From positions 1-28,350 of IMG/VR virus record IMGVR_UViG_3300025655_000220: 28,350 bases of DNA, one strand, 5' to 3'. Positions 7,455 to 12,709 of the stretch are shown here, piece by piece (position 1 is the first letter of the stretch; the number at the start of each line of letters is the position of its first letter). The position numbers were made by a program, and so were the translations under genes. Below the pieces are notes generated by a model that saw only the letters and a list, made by a program, of their open reading frames with translations, did not search any database and had not been told where the DNA came from. This DNA is from a virus.

Positions 7455-9437
7455 ATGAGCATTCGGAACACTAAGGTTTCTGCACGAGCAGAGATTATTA
7501 CACGGCGTACCTATAACCGTCCAAAAGACGAGGCGGGTACTGTATTTGAGACTTGGGAAGAGACTATTGATCGCGTTATTGGGCACCAAGAGTGGCTGTG
7601 GAAACGCGCAAAGAAGGCTGACCTTAGTGTACAAGACTATCAAGAATTGGCTAAGCTGCGTAAGCTTATGGTAGAGCGTAAGGCTACCGTATCTGGGCGT
7701 ACACTGTGGCTTGGTGGTACTACGGTAGCGCAGACACGTGAGGCTTCTCAGTTCAACTGTAGCTTCGGTGAGATTGAGACGGTGCACGATGTAGTTGACT
7801 CGCTGTGGCTGCTGTTGCAGGGCTGTGGTGTAGGATTTAAGCCAGTTGTTGGTACACTTAATGGCTTCACTAAGCCTGTATCTGTTGAAACTGTACGCTC
7901 TACTCGCACCAATCGTGGGTATGAGAATAACACCAGCCACTTCTACGTACGCGATGGCTTGAAGGTGTGGGAACTGCGTATCGGTGATAGTGCAGAGGCA
8001 TGGGCTAAGGCTGCAGGCAAGCTGTTGGCAATGAAAGAGCCTGTTGATATTGTTGTGCTTAACTACCAAGAAATCCGTCCTGCAGGTGAACGCCTCAAAG
8101 GCTACGGCTGGATTAGCTCTGGTGATGAACAAATCCATGTAGCATTTAAAGCTATCTGTGATATCCTTAGTAATCGTGCAGGAAAGCTTCTGCGTCAGAT
8201 GGATATCCTAGACATTGAGAACTGGCTTGGTACTATCTTGTCGTCTCGCCGCTCTGCAGAGATTGCTGTTATGGACGTTGAGAGCCAAGAGATTGATGAC
8301 TTCATTGTAGCTAAGCGTGACTACTGGCTGCATAACAACCACCACCGAACACAGAGTAACAACTCTATTCTGTTCCACCACAAGCCATCTAAGTGGGAGT
8401 TGCTTTATATCTTCCAGAAAATCCAAGAAGCGGGTGGCTCTGAGCCAGGGTTTATCAATGCTGAGGCAGCTATTAAGCGGGCACCTTGGTTTAAGGGTGT
8501 TAATCCTTGTGCTGAAATTTTGCTGGGTAACAAGAGTTTCTGTAACCTCGTCGAGGTAGACCTTGGTAAGTTTAATGGTAACGAAGTAGCACTGTATGAA
8601 GCTATGTATCTTGTTGGTCGTGCCAACTATCGTCAGACTTGTGTGAACCTTGACGATGGTGTGTTGCAGCGTTCTTGGCATGAGCTTAATGAGTTCTTGC
8701 GTTTGTGTGGTGTTGGTGCTACTGGTATTGTACGCTGGGAACACGTAGATAAAGCTATTGCATGGGCTGCTATTCGTGAGTACGCAGTAAGTGGTGCTAA
8801 CTCTATGGCAGATGAACTCGGTCTTCCACGTGCTAAGCTGGTGACTACGGTTAAGCCTTCTGGTACACTTGGTAAGATTATGGATACTACGGAGGGTGTT
8901 CACAAGCCTCTTGGTAAGTACATCTTCAACAATGTTAAGTTCGGCAAATATGATCCCTTGATCCCACAGCTTCGTGATGCTAACTATCACATCTTTGAAC
9001 TTGACTCCATGAAAGATGCAGTGTTTGTTCGTCTTCCTGCTTCATATGAAGATGTTAAGTTTGACATTGTAGATGGTGTTGAAGTTAACCTTGAGTCTGC
9101 TGTAGCACAGCTTGATCGCTATAAGCTTATCATGGAAAACTACGTAGACCACAACTGCTCTGTGACTATCAGCTACGACCCATCTGAGGTTCCTGCTATT
9201 GTTGATTGGCTTAGTGCTAATTGGGATACTTATGTGGGTGTGTCATTCATCTATCGTAATGATCCAACTAAGACAGCTAAAGACCTTGGCTACGAATACC
9301 TGCCACAAGAGGTTGTAACTAAGGAAGTATTTGAAGCATATACAGCCACCCTTGGTATGCTGGACTTGGATAGAGCTAATACTCTCGAAGAGCTTGACCA
9401 AGAAGGTTGTGCTACAGGTGCTTGCCCAATTCGATAG
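7455..9437 (+). CDS. nrdJ: Class II (cobalamin-dependent) ribonucleotide reductase
   Basis: Adenosylcobalamin-dependent ribonucleoside triphosphate reductase, making dNTPs without oxygen or a second subunit. At 660 residues it is slightly shorter than the monomeric Lactobacillus leichmannii enzyme (739). All five functional cysteines line up with identical spacing: C102 (in QFNCSF; partner of the substrate-side pair), C352 in NPCAEI (thiyl radical site, with E354), C363 (11 residues later, as C408/C419 in RTPR), and the C-terminal pair C652/C657 (in GCATGACPIR) that passes electrons from glutaredoxin or thioredoxin. The GTLG and LLQGCGVGF segments are also typical. ATG 7455 has AAGGGA upstream. 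The glutaredoxin gene follows directly. The phage depends on host cobalamin to use this enzyme. Confidence 0.95.
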   Translation: MSIRNTKVSARAEIITRRTYNRPKDEAGTVFETWEETIDRVIGHQEWLWKRAKKADLSVQDYQELAKLRKLMVERKATVSGRTLWLGGTTVAQTREASQFNCSFGEIETVHDVVDSLWLLLQGCGVGFKPVVGTLNGFTKPVSVETVRSTRTNRGYENNTSHFYVRDGLKVWELRIGDSAEAWAKAAGKLLAMKEPVDIVVLNYQEIRPAGERLKGYGWISSGDEQIHVAFKAICDILSNRAGKLLRQMDILDIENWLGTILSSRRSAEIAVMDVESQEIDDFIVAKRDYWLHNNHHRTQSNNSILFHHKPSKWELLYIFQKIQEAGGSEPGFINAEAAIKRAPWFKGVNPCAEILLGNKSFCNLVEVDLGKFNGNEVALYEAMYLVGRANYRQTCVNLDDGVLQRSWHELNEFLRLCGVGATGIVRWEHVDKAIAWAAIREYAVSGANSMADELGLPRAKLVTTVKPSGTLGKIMDTTEGVHKPLGKYIFNNVKFGKYDPLIPQLRDANYHIFELDSMKDAVFVRLPASYEDVKFDIVDGVEVNLESAVAQLDRYKLIMENYVDHNCSVTISYDPSEVPAIVDWLSANWDTYVGVSFIYRNDPTKTAKDLGYEYLPQEVVTKEVFEAYTATLGMLDLDRANTLEELDQEGCATGACPIR

Positions 9438-9445
9438 GAGACAAC

Positions 9446-9685
9446 ATGTACTATATCATCACTAAAGATAACTGTATCTACTGCGATAAAGCTAAGATGT
9501 TTCTTATTGATAACATGGAAGCCTATCAAACTATTGACTATAAAGATAATGTGTTTATGAAGAAGCTTATGTTTAAAGCTGAACTCGTGACACTGCCACA
9601 GATTTGGCATCATGATGAATACGTAGGTGGTTACAATGAACTTCTTTCGTATCACAGCTATTTAGATGTTGACTTAATTCTGTAA
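9446..9685 (+). CDS. Glutaredoxin
   Basis: Small thiol-disulfide carrier, most likely the electron donor for the RNR encoded 8 bases upstream. ATG 9446 with TAGGAGA upstream is the right start; a longer frame from 9407 would overlap the RNR end and lacks a ribosome site. The 79-residue product has the active site C10-I-Y-C13 at the end of the first strand, the cis-proline motif TLPQIW (P51) and the glutathione-binding GGYNEL (G61-G62) near the C-terminus. Full-length, with nothing missing compared with short bacterial and phage glutaredoxins. Confidence 0.92.
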   Translation: MYYIITKDNCIYCDKAKMFLIDNMEAYQTIDYKDNVFMKKLMFKAELVTLPQIWHHDEYVGGYNELLSYHSYLDVDLIL

Positions 9686-9697
9686 CTGTGCTATATA
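9669..9697 (+). promoter_or_regulatory. Probable sigma70 promoter for the tRNA region
   Basis: TTGACT (9669-9674), a 17-base spacer and TATATA (9692-9697) lie at the end of the glutaredoxin gene, about 40 bases before tRNA-Met. Five of six bases match at -35 and four or five at -10. Transcription would start near 9704 and run through tRNA-Met, antisense across the HNH gene, and on to tRNA-Thr. The sequence between, to 9737, has no gene; a weak GTGCG/CGCAC hairpin lies at about 9708-9727. Confidence 0.55.
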
Positions 9698-9737
9698 GCT
9701 AAAGTGGGGTGCGGCACTTAAAACGCACAACCTTATC

Positions 9738-9813
9738 GCTAGAGTAGCTTAGTGGCTAAAGCCAGATGCTCATAACGTCCAGATCGTGGGTTCGAGTCCC
9801 TCCTCTAGCACCA
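9738..9813 (+). tRNA. tRNA-Met (CAT anticodon)
   Basis: Cloverleaf with a perfect 7-bp acceptor stem (GCTAGAG/CTCTAGC), discriminator A and encoded CCA (9811-9813). D stem GCTT/AAGC; anticodon loop CTCATAA giving CAT; T arm with loop TTCGAGT. The anticodon stem has an A-C mismatch at its first pair and the T stem one T-T mismatch, as is common in phage tRNAs. A CAT anticodon can also be an isoleucine tRNA after lysidine modification; the sequence alone does not separate the two. Confidence 0.88.
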
Positions 9814-9814
9814 A

Positions 9815-9841
9815 GCCCCCTTAGCTCAACTGGATAGAGCA
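9815..9841 (+). pseudogene. 5' half of a broken tRNA (acceptor and D arm only)
   Basis: One base after tRNA-Met comes GCCCCCT, TA, then a textbook D arm (GCTC, loop AACTGGATA, GAGC). After position 9841 the tRNA pattern stops: no anticodon stem, T arm or matching AGGGGGC acceptor strand follows in the next several hundred bases. The 5' sequence is typical of arginine or isoleucine tRNAs. From 9821 it is also read on the other strand as the last codons of the HNH gene. The best explanation is a tRNA gene split by insertion of that endonuclease gene. Confidence 0.7.
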
Positions 9842-10285
9842 ATTTCTAGGTAGATTATCATATTCCCAATGACAGTTTGGGCAAAGAAGTTTTAGGTTGT
9901 CTCTATCGTTTATTTGTGATATAGTTGCAGTTAGTGGAAAGTCTCCTATAGCTTTTATGTGACATACTTCTACGTGCTTATCATAACTACAAAAATCACA
10001 TACTTGTGGTTCATTCTTAACAGAAGCCCTAGCTCTACTACGTATTAACGCATATGCACTGGACTTGTGGTGTTTATGATACGTAGCCTCTTCTAGGGTA
10101 AAGTCTCTTATAGTAGAACATGCATCGCATTTACTTTTTCTCGCACTAATTACTGTATCACAAGCACTACATGTGCGTAACCTTGCCTTCCTTTTAGGTA
10201 CTTTATTAGTCTCTTTTGCAGCACAAGACCTAGAACAAAATTTAGGGTTTGTAGTGTCTTTAAGGCAATAAGCACACTTCGTCAT
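9821..10285 (-). CDS. HNH homing-type endonuclease inserted at a tRNA
   Basis: Free-standing HNH endonuclease (154 aa), against the direction of its neighbours. It has two N-terminal zinc-knuckle pairs (C4/C7/C17/C21 and C39/C42/C53/C56) and a C-terminal HNH domain: C96/C99, VCHIKAIGDF (H109), N130 in DRDNLKLL and CPNCH (C135/C138/H139). ATG at 10285 has CAGGAG upstream, and a minus-strand promoter lies further up. The last seven residues (NCSIQLS) and the stop codon are read from the antisense of the tRNA 5' half at 9821-9841 and the few bases beyond it. Its zinc-knuckle start resembles that of the second HNH gene at 12316. Nothing about it suggests a phage housekeeping role. Confidence 0.85.
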   Translation of the reverse strand: MTKCAYCLKDTTNPKFCSRSCAAKETNKVPKRKARLRTCSACDTVISARKSKCDACSTIRDFTLEEATYHKHHKSSAYALIRSRARASVKNEPQVCDFCSYDKHVEVCHIKAIGDFPLTATISQINDRDNLKLLCPNCHWEYDNLPRNCSIQLS

Positions 10286-10299
10286 GGTATAACTCCTGA

Positions 10300-10389
10300 G
10301 GTTCTCGCCCCCACATTGGTCTTCTAAACCATTGGCATTATAATTAGTGGGATGGACGCCCTGAGGTTCAATTCCTCCGAGGACTTCCA
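10300..10389 (+). other. tRNA-like element with T arm, acceptor and CCA but abnormal core
   Basis: Ninety bases between the HNH start and its promoter. The ends look like a tRNA: GGTTCTC (10300-10306) can pair with GAGGACT (10379-10385) using two G-U pairs, followed by T-CCA, and a T arm GAGG-TTCAATT-CCTC sits just inside. A hairpin TGGT-CTTCTAA-ACCA around 10317-10331 looks like an arginine TCT anticodon arm. But no D arm is present and about 29 bases separate the anticodon-like arm from the T arm. A 10-base direct repeat (CCTGAGGTTC) occurs at both ends. It could be a rearranged tRNA remnant or, read on the minus strand, the structured leader of the HNH gene. Confidence 0.45.
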
Positions 10390-10391
10390 GA

Positions 10392-10419
10392 ATTATACCA
10401 TACTTGAAACTTTAGTCAA
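10392..10419 (-). promoter_or_regulatory. Minus-strand sigma70 promoter for the HNH gene
   Basis: On the minus strand TTGACT (10414-10419), a 16-base spacer and a consensus TATAAT (10392-10397) preceded by TGG (extended -10). Transcription would begin near 10385 and give a leader of about 100 bases, folded as the antisense of the tRNA-like element, before the HNH ATG at 10285. This makes the HNH gene independently expressed, as expected of a mobile endonuclease gene. An 8-base inverted repeat, TGGTATAA at 10284-10291 with TTATACCA at 10393-10400, flanks the leader. Confidence 0.6.
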
Positions 10420-10444
10420 GTAGCTACACCATTACTTTAATTAT

Positions 10445-10521
10445 GCCCTAGTAGCTCAGTTGGTAGAGCAGACGCCTTGTAAGCGTATAGGTCGGGAGTT
10501 CGAGTCTCTCCAGGGGCACCA
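10445..10521 (+). tRNA. tRNA-Thr (TGT anticodon)
   Basis: Complete cloverleaf: acceptor GCCCTAG with CAGGGGC (one G-U and one mismatch), D stem GCTC/GAGC around AGTTGGTA, anticodon arm ACGC-CTTGTAA-GCGT giving anticodon TGT (threonine ACA), T arm GGGAG-TTCGAGT-CTCTC and encoded CCA. It would be read from the promoter at 9669. It is the second intact tRNA of a small cluster that also holds tRNA-Met and the broken tRNA. Confidence 0.88.
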
Positions 10522-10716
10522 ATAAAACATGGTTCTAGTTATACGGTATACGTGTAGTTGTTCACCGTTACCTCGCTTATGGTATTCGACTGTAGTAACG
10601 CCATAGGTCAGGCGGCTTAAGTGTCCGTTTTCTACATCCGTGATGAACACCGATACCACGGAAGAGTATCGCCGTACCTGGTAAGCGGCACAACGTAACA
10701 ACATAAAGTTTACACA
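10522..10716 (+). other. Non-coding gap between tRNA-Thr and the endonuclease VII-like gene
   Basis: No gene is supported here. Plus-strand frames are short and lack ribosome sites. A minus-strand frame runs through it into the tRNA but is rejected because it includes antisense tRNA sequence and has no ribosome site. Base composition is a little richer in G+C than the flanks. It may be remains of a deleted gene or an untranslated leader; there is no clear terminator. Confidence 0.4.
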
Positions 10717-11130
10717 ATGCAGCATGAACTTTTTAGTGACTTACCTACATTGATACAGGATGGGCATTCAAAGACATGCTCAAAGTGTAGCAGGGAGTTA
10801 CCCCTATCCTCGTTTAGTAGAGCAAGTGGTGGAAACTATCTTAGAACAGAATGTAAGCGATGTTCAAGAGAGCTATCAAGTGTACGTACAAAGCTAGGTA
10901 AGAACATTCCAAAGCCCAGCGCTGACTACCAATGTCCTATCTGTAACAAGAAAGCAGAAGATGTTGTAGGTCATGGCGGTAAAAGTGGTTCCGCTTGGGT
11001 ATTGGATCATAACCACGAAACAAACAGCTACAGAGGATGGCTATGTCACAAGTGTAACAGGGGCTTAGGCTCATTTAACGATAACACAGAAACCCTTCAA
11101 AGAGCGATTAAATATTTGTATGGCACGTAA
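10717..11130 (+). CDS. Endonuclease VII-like HNH (His-Me finger) nuclease
   Basis: Recombination endonuclease VII family (T4 gp49 type), which resolves branched DNA; free-standing members may also be mobile nucleases. The 137-residue protein has an N-terminal zinc knuckle (C21/C24/C46/C49) and a C-terminal nuclease domain: C73/C76, the catalytic DHNHET (97-102), then RGWLCHKCNRGLG (C110/C113, N114) and a final helix. ATG 10717 is the only in-frame start, but its ribosome site is weak. The gene overlaps PhoH by 11 bases, so it is part of the PhoH operon. With endonuclease I the phage has two junction-type nucleases; this one may be an acquired homing-type gene. Confidence 0.82.
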   Translation: MQHELFSDLPTLIQDGHSKTCSKCSRELPLSSFSRASGGNYLRTECKRCSRELSSVRTKLGKNIPKPSADYQCPICNKKAEDVVGHGGKSGSAWVLDHNHETNSYRGWLCHKCNRGLGSFNDNTETLQRAIKYLYGT

Positions 11131-11869
11131 CAAGCCCAAAATTACGCGACCTCAACGTGGTAAGCAACAGCAGCCACAAAGACCACAACGCAGCCGCTAC
11201 TCTAATGCAGAAGCAGAGAGCACTGCACGTGTTGTAAACCTTACACCAAAGAATGATAACCAAGGTAGAATGATTAAAGCTATGCGTAGTAGCTCACAGG
11301 TTATTGTGACAGGCTATGCTGGTACTGGTAAGACCTACCTAGCAGCAACAGAAGCAGCTAATCTGTATCTACAGCGTAAGATTAAACGCATTGTAGTACT
11401 GAGGCCTGCTGTAGCTGTAGGTAAAGACCCAGGAGCATTGCCAGGAGACTTGGCTGAGAAGAATGCACCGTGGGCTGCACCAGTTATTGATGTGCTCATT
11501 GAGCAGCTTGGCAATGGTGTAGTAGAGTCTGGACTAAAGAATGGCAACATCTTAGCTCAGCCTATTGCTACAGCTAGAGGTAAGACACTAGCTAACGCCT
11601 TTATCATCATTGATGAAGCACAGAACCTAACCATTGAAGAGCTTAAGCTACTCACTACACGTGTTGGTGAAGGCTCTCGCTTAGTTATCAATGGTGACAT
11701 TAAGCAGACTGACTTGCGTGGTAAGACACACAGTGGTCTAGCTAAGTGCGTACAGATGGCTACTAAGTATAACATGGGTATTCCAATCATCGACTTCGGT
11801 ATTGACGACATTGTTCGTAGTGATATCTGTAAGCAATGGATTATCGCTTTTGACGCTGAGGGACTATAA
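11120..11869 (+). CDS. phoH: PhoH-like P-loop ATPase
   Basis: PhoH family protein, widespread in marine phages, with RNA helicase/ATPase-like features and no settled role in infection. The first 30 residues are basic and Gln/Arg/Pro-rich (KQQQPQRPQRSR), probably disordered and RNA-binding. The ATPase core has Walker A GYAGTGKT (65-72), RPAVAVGKDPGALPGD (95-110; typical of PhoH), Walker B IIIDEAQN (162-169) and sensor motif NGDIKQTDL. Length 249 residues, full for the short phage form. ATG 11120 starts inside the endonuclease VII-like gene, and its TAA shares a base with the next ATG. Confidence 0.92.
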   Translation: MARNKPKITRPQRGKQQQPQRPQRSRYSNAEAESTARVVNLTPKNDNQGRMIKAMRSSSQVIVTGYAGTGKTYLAATEAANLYLQRKIKRIVVLRPAVAVGKDPGALPGDLAEKNAPWAAPVIDVLIEQLGNGVVESGLKNGNILAQPIATARGKTLANAFIIIDEAQNLTIEELKLLTTRVGEGSRLVINGDIKQTDLRGKTHSGLAKCVQMATKYNMGIPIIDFGIDDIVRSDICKQWIIAFDAEGL

Positions 11870-12075
11870 TGACACCATTTGAAGCTGGCCAACAAGGCTT
11901 TGTTAAGACACACCGTAACAACAATAGATACGGTACACCTGAATACAAGGCATGGATTGCTGCTAAGTTCGTAGCTACTAACCCATACAAAGAAGGTACG
12001 CAAGCGTATCGTGAGTGGGAACGTGGCTTTAATGTTTCATACAAATACAATAAGGACTACATGAATGCCAACTAA
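11869..12075 (+). CDS. Small hypothetical protein with RMF-like repeat pattern (68 aa)
   Basis: Function not recognised. ATG 11869 overlaps the PhoH stop (TAATG) and its own stop overlaps the next gene by 11 bases, so the three are coupled. It has two similar halves: an aromatic/glycine segment ending in TPEYKAW, then NPYKEGTQAYREWERGF. The NPY...W..GF pattern recalls ribosome modulation factor and related small ribosome-binding proteins, but the match is loose and by eye. The protein is basic and aromatic. Confidence 0.65.
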   Translation: MTPFEAGQQGFVKTHRNNNRYGTPEYKAWIAAKFVATNPYKEGTQAYREWERGFNVSYKYNKDYMNAN

Positions 12076-12253
12076 AGATATTACGAATGCTCTATTTATG
12101 GATGCACTAGCGGAAGCACTAGACCCAATTGCTGAGTTTCTGCAGGATGGCTTGCATGATTCACATGAACGTAGGAATGCTATTACTAAATTCTCTGAAC
12201 TACAGTTTTGGGTAGGTGAGTGCATTGATAACTACGGTGTTAAGACTACCTAG
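12065..12253 (+). CDS. Small helical protein, Acb2/Tad1 hairpin-like candidate (62 aa)
   Basis: Last gene of the left arm. ATG 12065 lies inside the previous gene; TAG 12251-12253 is 31 bases before the terminator hairpin. The protein is predicted as two or three helices. Its C-terminal half, HERRNAITKFSELQFWVGEC, resembles the pattern 'S-x-E-R-x-x-A-x-x-K-x-x-E-A-x-x-W-x-x-x-x-I' of the Acb2/Tad1 hairpin family (T4 Vs.4-type), members of which bind cyclic nucleotide signals of CBASS or Thoeris. The match is motif-level only and the short length leaves room for chance. If right, it is an anti-defence sponge; if not, it is an unassigned small phage protein. Confidence 0.6.
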   Translation: MPTKDITNALFMDALAEALDPIAEFLQDGLHDSHERRNAITKFSELQFWVGECIDNYGVKTT

Positions 12254-12261
12254 ATAAAAAG

Positions 12262-12270
12262 AAACCCCGC
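12262..12270. repeat. Left arm of a split inverted repeat (probable old terminator half)
   Basis: AAACCCCGC, preceded by AAAAAG, is the exact complement of the sequence at 12697-12705. The two arms now lie about 430 bases apart, on either side of the HNH gene and its terminator. Each has A/T-runs on the outer side, as expected of the two sides of a two-way terminator hairpin. Confidence 0.6.
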
Positions 12271-12277
12271 TACAATA

Positions 12278-12326
12278 AAGTAAAGCCCCCTAAGGATATT
12301 CCTAGGGGGCTTTTTTCACTTTACTT
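12278..12326. terminator. Two-way intrinsic terminator at the end of the left arm
   Basis: GCCCCCT (12285-12291) pairs with AGGGGGC (12304-12310); inside, AGGA/TCCT closes a TAT loop with one bulged A. Six T residues follow at 12311-12316, so it is a strong terminator for rightward transcription. An outer repeat, AAGTAAAG (12278-12285) with CTTTACTT (12319-12326), places a T-rich tail on the other strand too, so it can also stop leftward transcription right after the HNH stop codon at 12316. Confidence 0.88.
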
Positions 12327-12675
12327 CCCAGTCCCTGTTTAACCAAGTCTTAAGTCTGTGACAGTTAGCGCACAGTGTTTGTAGATTTGTCTTATCATTA
12401 TTACTATGCACACCGTCTATGTGGTCTACATCAAGTTGGCAGGTGTGTACCGCTACAAAACCACAACATTCGCACGTATCTTTTTTGTACTTTTTATACA
12501 CGTGATTTTTGTTTCTTTTTGCAGCAGATTCTTTTGTCCACTTATTTTTATACCCAGTCCTCTTCCTACTAGCGTATGTTTGACAATTGTGTGTGCAGTA
12601 TTTCTTGTCTGACCTATTTGGCACGAAGCTTTCGCTACAGTGCTCACATAATCTAGCGGGGTATTGTTTTGCCAT
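12316..12675 (-). CDS. HNH homing-type endonuclease at the junction of the two arms
   Basis: Free-standing HNH endonuclease (119 aa). It has an N-terminal zinc knuckle (C10/C13/C27/C31), a basic linker, then an HNH domain: C68/C71, the core VDHIDGVHSNNDKTNLQTL (D84-H85, N97) and CANCH (C102/C105/H106). ATG 12675 has TAGGAT upstream; TGA at 12316-12318 abuts the terminator. It is transcribed in the direction of the late arm and lies just behind it, between two halves of an inverted repeat. It shares the N-terminal knuckle style of the HNH protein at 9821, so the two may be related mobile genes. Confidence 0.85.
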   Translation of the reverse strand: MAKQYPARLCEHCSESFVPNRSDKKYCTHNCQTYASRKRTGYKNKWTKESAAKRNKNHVYKKYKKDTCECCGFVAVHTCQLDVDHIDGVHSNNDKTNLQTLCANCHRLKTWLNRDWEVK

Positions 12676-12696
12676 ATAATATCCTAGGATTGCTGT

Positions 12697-12705
12697 GCGG
12701 GGTTT
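12697..12705. repeat. Right arm of the split inverted repeat
   Basis: GCGGGGTTT followed by more T residues (to 12707), directly after the end of the late arm's last virion gene. It complements 12262-12270. The inner flanks also match partly (CAAT on the left, ATTG on the right). See the paired entry at 12262. Confidence 0.6.
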
Positions 12706-12709
12706 TTGC

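Noticed and set aside
7401-8138. 245-residue frame antisense to RNR
   Set aside because: Covers the conserved RNR region in the opposite strand with odd composition; explained by RNR codon bias.
9842-10299. Group I intron in the tRNA anticodon loop
   Set aside because: Attractive because such introns carry HNH genes, but the flanking exons do not pair at the acceptor stem, the HNH gene is on the opposite strand and runs into the 5' exon, and no intron core pairing could be made out by eye.
10456-10725. 89-residue minus-strand frame across tRNA-Thr and the 195-base gap
   Set aside because: Its end is the antisense of tRNA-Thr (the familiar WRDSNSRP artefact), it lacks a ribosome site, and it overlaps the start of the endonuclease VII-like gene.
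12578-12605. TTGACA inside the second HNH gene as a plus-strand promoter
   Set aside because: The matching -10 position (TATTTC) is weak, and it lies in antisense coding sequence with nothing to drive on that strand.
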